Positions 18,265 to 29,783 of a DNA stretch of 64,000 nt are shown piece by piece. Below the pieces are notes generated by a model. It searched no databases. It was not told the origin of the DNA and saw only the letters and a program-made list of their open reading frames with translations. The stretch covers positions 29,216,430 through 29,280,429 of the forward strand of contig OU452222.1 of assembly GCA_911728455.2 (NCBI GenBank), written 5' to 3'. Numbering within the stretch: position 1 is the stretch's first letter; every line of letters begins with the position of its first letter. A program made the translations under genes and the position numbers. The stretch comes from Marthasterias glacialis. Its lineage: Eukaryota; Echinodermata; Asteroidea; Forcipulatida; Asteriidae.

Positions 18265-19509
18265 CCCAATGCAATTATCACACCTATTAATTTTCTTCCA
18301 TTTATTCAAAAGACCTAGGATTCATTGTTGGTCTAGAAAAGAACATCAATTTAAATCCTCTTATATTTTTTTACGTACATTATTTATTTTGAGAATGCTG
18401 CTGTGAAAGTATTCATCTTTTTCGGGAACACGATTTGATGTTTTTTTTTCTTGAGATTGTTCTAATTGATTGTCTCACCTTCAAAGCAACACAATAATAT
18501 GAGATTCAACTTGATAATGAGGGCATTGTTAATAAAATTATTTCTCAATACGACAAGATCCCTAAGTAATCAGGACCGTATTTTCCCAACATTTAATCAA
18601 AGTTTACCAAGGTGTTAAACAACTACCCCAACAGTTTCGCTGTGATGTTTACCGAAATAGATGAGTGAAATGCTTCCAGGTTGGTCTGTGCACATTCCAA
18701 TGGGAAGTGTGATAGAAATACACCCTCTACATTTTTCTTAATAACAAAACAAAAGTTTCTTCCAAAACTACTTCTAGGAGCATTACATGAAAACATTAAA
18801 ATTGAAATGATTGAAATTTGAAGAACAAATCTTGTGAAACTAACGCTATTTCTTGGTGGTTCCATGCCATCAAACCGATGGTTCATCACCTTAAACATAT
18901 TCAAGAGTTAGCCATGTTGTGTCTCAGTCCCCGACTACATGTCGTTGTTGACAGTTCACTCTCTTTGAGTACTCCGACTATTTAACGGTTTGCAGGTAAA
19001 GTTCGCTTTTAAATGTCAGTGAATTATTATTTTTAGCAAAGCCGCTGCTATTCTAAAATTAGTGTTTTTAACCCCAGGTTGACATTGAAATAAAAAATAA
19101 TAACTTTAAAAATAACAAAGTAGCCGCCTCAGGCTAGGAGAAGGGGAAAAGGAAGGTACAACCCCCCCCCCCCACCTTACGCGCCTCAGATTGTCACAAA
19201 GGATTTTGCAACATCATGCCATGACCTTTCTGATGGTTTGACATACTATAACCATGAACCATGCCCTACATAAAAGTTATAGCTTTCTCTTTGTAGTCTA
19301 TTCAACAATGACATTTTGTTATTTGGTTCGACTAAATATTACGTTGAAATGTGTAGAGAGACGACACAGTAGAATTCCAGATTTCTTTTAGTTAACACGT
19401 GCATCTGTTGAACTGGTAACAATAAAGAAAGCAAGATAGATGAACACAACGGCTTCCATTAAAGTTACCCATACCATTTATACCACCTGTCCAAAAGTTT
19501 GAAGCATCT
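18265..19509. other. 3' flank of the KCTD gene
   Basis: Probable 3' UTR and downstream DNA of the minus-strand KCTD gene. TTTATT on plus (AATAAA on minus) occurs near 18300 and 18382, too common in this AT-rich DNA to assign. A C run sits at 19161-19174. Confidence 0.5.
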
Positions 19510-20300
19510 CTAGCATCCTGGATACTTCCTGCACATGACGTACTCACTGAACTGACTTCCCTCAATGCCTCCTCCACTAGAAGCGATCACGATGAAGTTG
19601 CAATGGAGCAGACGTTGCAGAACCTGCACAGTATTCAGCTTACAGAATCCGTTGAGAGGAAACCGGATAACATGGTTGGATTCTTGAGTCCAACCAGCGC
19701 TTGTTGAGTTACACATCACGCTGCCAACCTCTGGGAAGATCTCATGGATCAGAACTTTATCACCACTCAAGCTGATCCGCTCACCGCAATCAGGCGTAGT
19801 GTGAACGATGATGCACTCATTACCAAGCCCATTCTCCGTCTTGATGATCTTCTCTCGTGGCTTAGGAGTGGACATCCTGTAATTCTCCAGTGCCTCAACC
19901 ATGTCCGTGAGTTCGTAGAAGCGAGCTTCTTCGTACAGTGCCTCAAACTCGGTAAAGTTGTCGGGGAGTAGGAGGCGAGAGGTACGCATGAAGTTGAGGA
20001 TATACCGGAAGAGGTGTCCGTCCCTGTCGATGAAATAGTGCTGCTTAAGGCTGTCCAAGACGATGGGGATCGAACCATTGAACAGCTTGCCGAGTTTGGA
20101 CTCAGGATAGTGTGTCAACGTCTCCAGAGATGAAGTGTAGATCTGCCCACCAACGTCGATGTGAACGGGAGCGTTAAAGCGACTGTTGGGAGCGACACGG
20201 GGCAAGCCATGGCTGTGACCCGGCGGGGGAGTACCCGATCCTGAAGGGGTCGGAGACAGGGATGACATCGCGGAGGGTGAAATGGTCGGCATGTACACAC
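19510..20300 (-). CDS. KCTD1/15: KCTD1/KCTD15 orthologue, BTB-domain protein
   Basis: Vertebrate KCTD1 and KCTD15 are nuclear BTB proteins that bind AP-2 transcription factors and repress them. One open exon encodes 260 residues from the ATG at 20292. Order: Ser/Pro-rich leader (1-38), BTB/T1 domain from [16 protein letters not shown] (about 40-140) with [16 protein letters not shown] and LLLPDNF, a linker containing EKIIKTENG, then the family's C-terminal domain ([53 protein letters not shown]). A pyrimidine-rich acceptor ending CACTAG lies directly before 20300, so at least one exon is upstream; initiation could be at 20292 or in that exon. The protein stops ten residues after SEYV, without the IKQEPLD-type tail of the vertebrate proteins. 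A single exon for this region is more compact than in vertebrates. It resembles KCTD1 and KCTD15 about equally, as expected for the ancestor of both. Confidence 0.95.
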
Positions 20301-21130
20301 CTAGTGGGATAACAAAAATAAGATGGAAGTCGTTGTAAATTAATTTGTTTGGATTTTACATCTTCATCAGTCCCCCGTTCACATGAGCGATTAAATTACT
20401 AATACAAAGGGCCATACTATTTCCCATCCAGCCTCGATATGGTTGTGTGGTCCTCTATGGTCGAAAGTCAAGCTGACGTCACCATAAAAGTAGTTTCTGA
20501 TGATTTTTCATAACGCCACGGTCAAAATGGTCAAATCAAGAACTATGAATTAACGTTATAACACGAGGCTGATCGGAGCAGTGTTTTACTTCCTTATACA
20601 AGTCTTCATTAATAAGACTTCGACAAAACATCTGCCGAACTATTTCCCCATAATAGTTATTAGACCTCTCATGTGATTTTAACAAGCTACAACAGAGTAG
20701 GATAGACTACTCGCAACCCCAGTTTCCCTTCTGTAAATGTCCTCGCCCAGGGCATTATGCAGAGTGTGCTGCGTGGTAGTCTATTGTTACTGATAGGAGA
20801 AGTCATTGATTGAACATACAATTGTTAATATTTGCAATAGTTGTCATCCTGAATTTGTGCTTTTTTAAAGGCAGGGGTTTCCTTTGGTATTTGGAACCGT
20901 ACTGTTAGTTTCAATCCTATATAATTGTATAAATTCAAATATTTTTGCGGGAAATTACCTCTTTCTCAAAAACTACGTTACTTCAAAGGGAGTCGTTTCT
21001 CACAATGTTTTATACTATTAACAGCTCTCCGTTGCTCCTTTATATGGCCATTTATTTTAGGAGTAATTACCAAAAGTATCCCCTGTCTTCAAGCGCACGA
21101 TTATTATCTACTTTATAGTATTTTGAAACA
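20301..21130. other. 5' flank / intron of the KCTD gene
   Basis: Begins with the acceptor of the KCTD exon. No further exon can be recognised. Probably intron, because the acceptor implies an upstream exon. Confidence 0.55.
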
Positions 21131-21720
21131 AGGACATGCAGTAACACTGGAGGTCGCACTAACAACAACTAACAACAGTTGTAACAGTAACTGCGAAAAC
21201 AATGTAAACAAAACAACAGCAAGCAGCCGTAGCAACACAGCAACAGCTTGAACTGCAACACAACTGCAACAACACAAATAATCAGTGACAGAGAATATTA
21301 GTATTAAAATCCAGAAACACCACCAGCTGCAGTACCTCAATTAACAACTAACCAAGATCATCACGTGACAGCAGCAGTACCATTGATCGAGTAACAGAGC
21401 AGTCATCCGTAACATTTTAGGTACAGGCTCTGCATCAACAAGCACACCAGCAACATCCGTAATAACAACGGTAAACATTAACTACATAAGCAACATCAAT
21501 ACCATCAGTATCGGTAACAGCAGTACCACAAGGCAACGCCGAAAACATAAAGTGACATCATAAATTGCAGCAGCAGCAGCACTCGACACGAGTAACATCT
21601 ACCGGTACACCATCAGCTTCAGCAGCATCAACACCAAGAAGACAACTGCAACATCAACACTAACAGCAATAATGTAAACGCAACATTATTAAATTGGTAC
21701 ATCATAGGCAGCAACACCCC
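21130..21720. repeat. Degenerate CAA/CAG-rich trinucleotide tract
   Basis: Long stretch dominated by AACA, CAACA and CAGCA words (for example CAGCAGCAGCAG near 21570) with scattered substitutions. It looks like an old microsatellite. Open frames here read as low-complexity peptides. Confidence 0.65.
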
Positions 21721-24700
21721 CTCCATACAGCAATACTGCATTGAAACACTATACATACATTTTCTATTAAATTGTTTATCTTGCATAAAATGTTGTATGT
21801 TATTTAATGATGTGCAATTCATTTTATCCCAAGCACTTCTTTTCCTTCCGTTCCACTACTTACCTTGGTTATTTAATAAAAAAAGGCACATGTAGCATAT
21901 CATACGTTTATCACCAAAGGCTTTCAACTTGTTTCTATTTACGATTTATCCACGTACTCCCAAAGGTGATAATTATATACCTCATGGTACCAAAATAGTT
22001 ATTTCAGCCTTTGTCCATTTTGACAACCAGCGGGATTTATGCCAGGCGTGATAGTCGGCCAGCTGTCCTGAATTTATGGTATCAACAGCTAGCTTCAAAC
22101 CATGTTAGCCTGCCACTAAACCAGCAGTTATGAAAACGCAAGGAGAAAAAAAATGGAAACTGTTGCCAGATGTCGGACTCGGACAACTTCATTGTCTTGG
22201 TACAAAGCGGTAGGGTGACAGACTAGTCTGCGACCCACCCTGGCAAACAAGGTGCGAGCGGGATTGTCAACTGACACCCTCTTAGGCCCCTGGGGGCTTG
22301 CCGTGGAGGGAATACGCTACGGTAGCGTGGCGGGTAAGCAAAGACGAAAAAGTTCGCCTCCGTCAAAAGATTGATTTGAAAGAATACTATTTGAATGTAT
22401 ACAGGAGTCACGCGTCGTGCTACACGATCTGCTTGCCTTGGAAAATTAGGGCGAGCTCAGTCTATACATCTAAGAACATTGAGACTTTAGCCGACAAGAA
22501 AGAATTGGTTTACACAAATGAATAATATCCATTGATATGAATGGAAGGATTTGCAAGTAGAATCAGCATCAAATGCCTTTGATTGAAGTGAAAATAGCGA
22601 CAGATTGTTAATGAGTGGACCAGGGTTTTGTGACTCGTAGGTTGGTCATTTTTCTTCGTCCAGTATTTTTTAAGTCAATATAAATCAAATGGGTCTGCCA
22701 TATTTCCTCATAGCGTCAAGTCATCAACCAATAATCAATTTAACCAATCAGTGTAAATCAGTTGAATCAATTAATCATTTTAGGCCCAAATCAATCTCCA
22801 GCTTGGTCCAATATGACATTCCTGCTTCGAAATTGGTCTTCAACTTGGTCTAATATGGCACCAATTCTTCCCAAGTTGCATGCTCACACGGCAACTGTCT
22901 ACGCAAAAGTACAAGGTGTTAAGTTGATTAAAAACCAATTTGAGTCCATGCCCACTTATTAAAGATGGGCATTTATTTCAAGTTAGGTTTTCAACTGCCA
23001 CTCTTTACATAAAAAAATCCTGATTTAAGTAACTACTATATATTTTTTCCATAATCTTACAGAAACTTTTATCAGTAATTTGTTTTAATGTTTTAATGTT
23101 TTCAATTTTGGAATAAAATGGTATAAAGACACAAAACTACTCATCTATCAACACGCCATGAAGATTGTTTTACTCCATCGATAAAACTCTGAAAGCAATA
23201 AAACATTTGAAAATTCGCGAAATACGAACTTCAACATATTTTAAACTGCAGATTACATTTTTGTCGTTTGGATGGACGGGACAGAGTGGGTGGCTAAAAT
23301 GAAGACTAACTATTATATATCAAATAATTGACAGAGTGACAACTTGTAAATTAAATCAGCCCTTGATAAACAAGTATTGTGGGATTGAACGTTGTATACA
23401 ACTAGATGGTATCGTCTCTCTTTATAGATTCACAACACTCCTTTAATTTTTTAGAGGCTTGGCTCTTTTATGCAACAGCGCCCATTGCCTTTCATTGCCT
23501 TTCATAGAGCCACTAATCCAACTGCTTAAAGAGGCTCTTTCTTTTAGCAAAGATGAACCTGTCAACCAGTCCCATAAAATACACATCAAAACCCCGGGCG
23601 GTGGGGGGGGGGGGGACTGGTAACAACTTCTTGAGTAAGGCTATTTGTGAGCTCTTACATCCATTTCAAAGGATTAACTAGACGGCCCGGTAAAAATAAG
23701 TCAAACACATTTCTCAATCTGAAATGCTAAGTTGGTTCAATCACACGCTTAGAAAACTGTTTTCTTGTTATTTTATTTTTTTTTTACATAATGTAGTTAC
23801 CTTAAACTAAAACCTTAGGCCTAACAGCTTCTTTATTTCTTTTAGAGATTTAATAGATAAAAACTAGAACTAGAAGACAAAAATCAAACTCTTGCACAAA
23901 CCAATGTATTCCCCTTTAACAAACACTGTGTTCTATAATTGAACACGATCTGTCACTGTGGCAATCCGTGGAATGAAAAAGATAATACCATCAGAGATCG
24001 TCTGAACATTGTCAAATTATTAAGCAATTTGAGGCCAAATACAAAATCATCCAATACATTTGGAGTTCGAGGCCACAAACCCATCTGATATCCGCTGTGC
24101 CATTAAGTTCCCACGTGATTTAGCGAGACATTAAGATTGAGGTCATACTGAGGAAAAAATATTTTTCTTTATAACATAATATTCCCAAGTGTGTCTTGTG
24201 ACACCAAAAGATTGTTTAAATGAACGAAAGATTCTAAGATAATCCATGGGGGGGTCTAACGGAATGGTGTTAAGGGTGACTTTCGTTTTGACCGGCGTGA
24301 ATTATGAATTGGGCTGTACGGTGGTGACTTCAACGGTCTACTCGGGCATGGTTCATTACCATGTAAACAAACATCAGTGCGCGTTAAAGTTGGCGTGCAT
24401 AATCTCATACTCTAAAAGCTTGTATTATCCATAGGAGTTGTATAGACTTCTTCAATGGCTCCAATACACACAATTCTAACAATAATTATGTGTCGTGATT
24501 TTGAATCAACTTGAAGGCTTTCATGGCCACGTGTACAAGTCATTTGGAATATTAAAACCATAGAATAGTGAAAGTAGTCATGCGTAAAACCTTCATACTT
24601 TGCTTCCGTAATGCAGATCTTTAGATACATTTTACGGACAAGTTTAAGCTTAAGTTGTGTTTGATCGCTTTAAACAAGAAATCACCATGTCAAGCAATCA

Positions 24701-25490
24701 CTTAACAACCAGTTTTACTATCTAGTTCATCTAAATGCATCTATTATAGCCTAATAAACGCCATTATATCAACTTTTGCAAACGTCACCATGGCATTACA
24801 ATCACAAACGTCATACAACATAGTAATGTGTACAACGTCATATTATGATCAAAGTTAATTGACAGTTGAGAAAATGGAATGTAAAAACTATGTTGTTCTA
24901 TGGTATCTATAAATGCATACTTGATACAAGAGACATTGTACGATACGCGTATATTCTTGAGCTCACCTCATAAACTCAATCAACCTGAACAATAATACGA
25001 GCTTTGACATTGCCCCATGTATCAAAAATACCACGAGGCTTTAACACTAAATATTGACAACGAAACTGCAGTCCAAAAGTCACGCAACTGGCCTTTTCAT
25101 TTCCACTTCTTTATCGATAACACACGTGTAAGCGACATGATTATTACATGTCAAGTCCCATACGATTTACATGTACTGCCATATTACATACAATGTACAC
25201 TATTTTGTGCACGCGTTCATTGGACATAATACAATGGACCTCAACCATCCTGAGCGGTGGAAGAGAAAAATGTTACAATATCATGGCGCACTAAGGCGAC
25301 AAACTACAGGCGGAACGAATAGATATACGGTAACAACAAACGACCATCAAAATAGTACTGACTTTGAAACAATAGTGCTCTTAACACGGACTAGCAGTCT
25401 ACATTGCACGGGTAGCCCAACCTTGTAAGCTTACAGTCACGCCATGACTGTACGAGTTTGTCATGCTTTCAACAACCACACTTACGCTGT
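21720..25490. other. Intergenic or KCTD intron DNA
   Basis: No gene recognised. A G run lies at 23607-23619. A mixed-sequence block with a CACGTG E-box lies at about 24060-24135. Short frames (for example 22298-22525) have no support. Confidence 0.5.
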
Positions 25491-25499
25491 TTACCTCTT

Positions 25500-26470
25500 A
25501 AAAAATGGACGGTTCTGTAGGGGGTAAATCGGTCGTCGCCGCTGCCCAAAACTACGGTACCCGCTACCAAAGGCACTTACCTTTCGTTGGATCCACGTTA
25601 TGGCGCACTCAAGCTCCAAAAACCATGGTAAACTGGAGGAAATCGGTGCAAAAACTGCCGTGTGTGGCTTGTGGAACGATGGCGACGGTGAAAATAGTGC
25701 GCCGATGGCAACGAAAAGTGCTGGCGGGCATCACGCGCTATTCAAACCTCGCGAGATGTGACATAATTACAAAAGTTGCCGGAGGGTATGCCTGTTCCTT
25801 TTCTTACGGCAAACAACAATACACACACTGCAGTTGTTGCTTATATTAAAGTGTATAGGCTTACAGTCCGGAGGTAAAGGGTTGGTTGGTGACGAATATT
25901 TTCTCTCGAAGTTCCTTTTGATTTTGTTCCCGAAAACTAGACAGGTTGGACGTGCCTTAAAGGAAAGGAACAGGATGTTGGAAGGATTGGTGTGTTCTCC
26001 CGAGGATGGTAAACGAGGCAGGCACTGGCCCCTTGCGGTGACTGGTGAGGTAGAATACTGGTGGTTGCACGGCCGGGTAGGAGTCCGGGGAGAGCGGAGC
26101 TTCACGTAGCATGTATAGAACATGGCTGTGGGAACCGTGCTTATGAAGCCGTGGTCCATTCATTGCTTGAATGCTTCTTCTCTCTGCACTTGATTGGTGC
26201 CTGCGGGCTATCTGCGGGTCACTCACAGGGACTATACAGCCAGGGATGTTGGAAGGCTTGAATATTTCACAGCGGATTTGGCCGCAGGGAGAATCGGTAA
26301 AAGGACAGACCAAAAGAAAGCCTTCACTTGTCCGGCATTTTTTTTTAACGCTCTCCCTCTCTTTCCCAAGTGAAGAGCGCATAAAGCAAGGAACTTTGTT
26401 TTTTCTACACAGCGCCCCCGCCAAGTCGGCTGTGCATGTATCTATATCCCCACGTTTCTTAGCTTCGTTT
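25500..26470. other. CpG-richer block, candidate promoter/5' exon region of the KCTD gene
   Basis: Noticeably richer in CG dinucleotides than its surroundings. Open frames exist on both strands (114 and 155 codons) but resemble nothing. On the minus strand a strong donor, AAAG|GTAAGTGCC, ends a possible exon at 25581. This could be a 5' non-coding exon joined to the KCTD acceptor at 20301. The link is inference only. Confidence 0.3.
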
Positions 26471-26479
26471 TAGGGGAAA

Positions 26480-27285
26480 CGACAACCCTGGGGATAAAGA
26501 AGACTTCTTATAAAAATCAGCAGACATAACACGTAATGAGGCGGGTCACTTAAATGCATGGTTTGCAATTTATGAATCAATAACCAATTATTGATTGGAA
26601 TGGAATGGATAGAAAAGATAAAAAACACGTATTGTGTGATTTCAATTCACTGTTCAGGTTTCCGTAGCTGAGCGCTAAACTGTGGGAGGGCTTATCCTAT
26701 AAATAGAATCTTGAAGCGGGTGTGTCTTTTATTGGTAGAGATTGACCATAAATAGTTCAATTTATCAAAGAATTTAGATTTGATACTCTGTTTGCACAGT
26801 GGTTAATCGTGAATAGGTGTCGACGAGTGTCTGCAAAGGAAGTGTAGCCTACTGGTATTGGACGAATTGGGTTGGTCAACGATGGATTCAGTGTAGCATA
26901 ATAGGGATGTAATATCCAGTTACATTTTACACGCGTAAAGGTAATGGGTGGAAACTCAGAAACTGGTTCTTGACACACAAGGCAAGTCATGTCAAGATTT
27001 GGTCATGGAGGTGATAGGTGGGTAGGGTACATTGGGTAGGGTTGTTGGATGGGGAATTTTGACAAGAAACTAACAGGCGGTGGATAGGAGCAAAAGTGGA
27101 AGGTTGTGTATTAGCACTATACTGTGGACGCATGGCTACCAGTGCGACTGGGTGATCGTCCATTGGACCACCGTTTAGTATTAAAATACTTTGCACATTG
27201 TTTGGTCTGGCTGTGTTTATACCAGGGGCGAAGATGGGCGACACTAGTCACGGTGTAAACGCTTGACATACAGACAATCGCCATT
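26480..27285. other. Intergenic DNA
   Basis: No gene recognised. 27000-27060 is rich in GGGTAGGGT-like words. Open frames on minus (26757-27244) are unsupported. Confidence 0.5.
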
Positions 27286-27512
27286 GGGCCATTGGACTAT
27301 TGACTGGTCCCGTGTGGGCTCACATATTCAAGGACTGGGATAAATGGGTAACTTCACATTGGGCTATTGGGCTTTTGACTGGTCCCGTGTGGGCTCACAT
27401 ATTCAAGGACTGAGATAAATGGGTAACTTCACATCGGGCCATTGGGCTATTGACTGGTCCCGTGTGGGCTCACAGATGCAAAGACTGGGATAAATGGGTA
27501 ACTTCACATGGA
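27286..27512. repeat. 75-bp tandem repeat, 3 copies
   Basis: TGACTGGTCCCGTGTGGGCT recurs at 27301, 27376 and 27451, exactly 75 bp apart. Each unit continues with CACATATTCAAGGACTG (third copy diverged) and ATAAATGGGTAACTTCACAT. Confidence 0.92.
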
Positions 27513-27913
27513 GGAAGTTGAAGAAGACACGTTTGAAACGGTCAGCCGTTAGACCACCATTATGAGGTTCATGGTAGGCCTACCACTTTGGAGATAATAG
27601 ACAAAGGTCAACAAAGTTTAATGGTAAAATAGGATATAAGGGGAATGTCAGAGTAGAGCACGGGATGAAGAGACTCCTCCTGAAGACAAATGGAGTAAAA
27701 CTGGGCTCCGTCGTAGTAGTCCTGACTTCGATAGTTGATGAATTTAAAATATTTAATGATTGTAGCAATTAGACCTCAATGTGTGGGAACGCATTCATCG
27801 AAAAATTAATAAATAAATAAATAATGGGAAAACATAACTGACGTTGCCACAAAGTTTCTGTATAAAGACCGGTGCTTTTATGTTCTAAAACACACATAGC
27901 CTACCAATAGGCC

Positions 27914-28551
27914 AACAATCCTTGGCTGTCTGGGACAACTCGACCAGGACTTGAGACAACAACCCTTGGATGTCTGGGACAACACGACCAGGACTTGATT
28001 CTACAACCCTTGGATATCTGGGACAACTCGACCAGGACTTGAGCCCATGATTCTTTATCTGGGACAACTCGACCATGACCTGAGCCATCAACCCTTGGAA
28101 ATCTGAGACAGTTTGACCAGTTCTTGAGTCTACGACCCTTGGATATCTGGGACTTGAGCCCACAACCCTTGGATGTCTGGCACAACTCGACCAGGACTTG
28201 AGTTCTCAACCCTTGGATATCTGGGACAACTCGACTAGGACTTGAGCCCACAATTCTTGTATATCTGGGAAAACTCGACCAGGACTTGAGCCCACAACCC
28301 TTGGATATCTGGGACAACTCGACCAGGACTTGAGCCCACAACCCTTTGATATCTGGGACAACTCGAACAGGACTTGAGCCCACAACCCTTGGATATCTGG
28401 GACAACTTGACCAGGGCTTGAGCCCACAACCCTTGGATGTCTGGGACAACTCGACCAGGACTTGAGCCCACAACCCTTGGATATCTGGGAAAACTCGACC
28501 AGGACTTGAGCCCACAACCCTTGGAAATCTGAGACAACTCGACCAGGAGTT
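27914..28551. repeat. 44-bp minisatellite, about 15 copies
   Basis: Unit core CGACCAGGACTTGAGCCCAC followed by AACCCTTGGATATCTGGGAC. Copies from about 28250 to 28510 are very regular; those to the left are more diverged and one unit is shortened to about 27 bp. Because 44 is not a multiple of three, a frame rotates through all three registers, and the unit has no minus-strand stop in any of them. Confidence 0.93.
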
Positions 28552-29567
28552 TGCCTGGTGACGAACTGTTGCCTTTTTTTGCATAATAGAAAAGTAGACA
28601 TTGCAGTGCTTTATAAATACAACGCGTTTGACAAGAGTTTAACCTTGAGGAAAGGAACCCTCCATAGTTGCATTGACTTCAATGTTTCTGAATTTCAGAA
28701 TTAAATTCAGTGGAAAAGTATTTAAACAAAGAGTCTCCCTTAATATTAAGGTTTTGGCAAATGACTCTAAATTGAGGAATATAATTTTATGATGTACTCA
28801 CTGATATTGATCGAAATATTTCATTAATGGTTCAACATTGGTTTTCATGGCTAGTAGTAATACATTTCAAGAACAAAAATAGTTTAAAAAGCACTTCTCA
28901 AAAATAAATTGTAGGCAACTTTTAAAAAAATAATTCAGTAAATTATTTATAACATTGTTACAAATGCTGAAGTCCCCAGTGATACAACTATCTCATGTCG
29001 TTAAAGTTGCCCGATTTTGGCCAAACGGATGTTTTCCCCCTCTGAACGAATTTTGACAAGTGATGCAAAACGAAAAACTTTCGCATAATAAATGCCACAG
29101 ACAGTTAGTTGCACATAATGCCACGGTTAAGTGTGTTTTACATGTAACATGCAAAATGGTTTGTATACGTGGCTAATTGACGTGAATTAAGGTTGGGATC
29201 CCAACAATATTTCATGTTTAGATTTCAATTAGCTACCACTATAAATTGGCGGGTGTTTTTTTCCGTGCAACTAAAAGCTTTGAACTCTCGCAAATTTTAA
29301 ACAATAGCTCTATTTAAAATATAACTCTCGTTTTGTTTAGTCAGATCGGCCAAAAATTGGACCTTGCATCTTTAAGTAGATCAAGTTAGTTCTTACGATG
29401 TTATATTAAAACACTAATATTAGAGTATTGTGTCTCAACTTCACCTGTTTGGCAGATCAGTTTACCTCGACAGAATCCTCCTATATACACTGTCAGAGTA
29501 ATCATTTGACTGCACTGAATGGACTCTTTTTGTGACAGTTTCATATAAAACTTTTCAGTTTTCTCAC
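28552..29567. other. Intergenic DNA
   Basis: AT-rich; no gene or repeat recognised. Confidence 0.55.
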
Positions 29568-29783
29568 TTGGGGCCTTGTCACACGGGGCAATTTTTACTG
29601 GCAACTTGGAGGCAACCAACTGAATGCAAGAGAAAAACTTTGGCAGCACAGGAGTTGTTTTTCTAACAATGTCCTACAATCCTCAAGAAAATTATATGAA
29701 AATTGAATTGTGAATGCCTTTTCTTCTTGGAGATTGCCTGGAACTGGTTGTCTGTAAATTGCCCCTTGTGACATGGCCCTTAG
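29568..29783. mobile_element. ~216-bp MITE, family M, copy 1
   Basis: The left end TTGGGGCCTTGTCACACGGG and the right end (read on minus) TAAGGGCCATGTCACAAGGG form terminal inverted repeats; both continue into GGCAATTT. The internal part matches the element at 56290-56508. No coding capacity. No clear target duplication. Confidence 0.8.

Noticed and set aside
25505..26424. 114-codon plus and 155-codon minus frames as genes
   Set aside because: They overlap on opposite strands, resemble no family, and are explained by lower stop frequency in CpG-richer DNA.
27914..28551. CRISPR-like repeat array
   Set aside because: Units are contiguous without unique spacers, and the DNA is clearly eukaryotic.
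27901..28601. Minus-strand frames of 100-227 codons
   Set aside because: Three overlapping registers of the same 44-bp tandem repeat; no unique flanking coding sequence.
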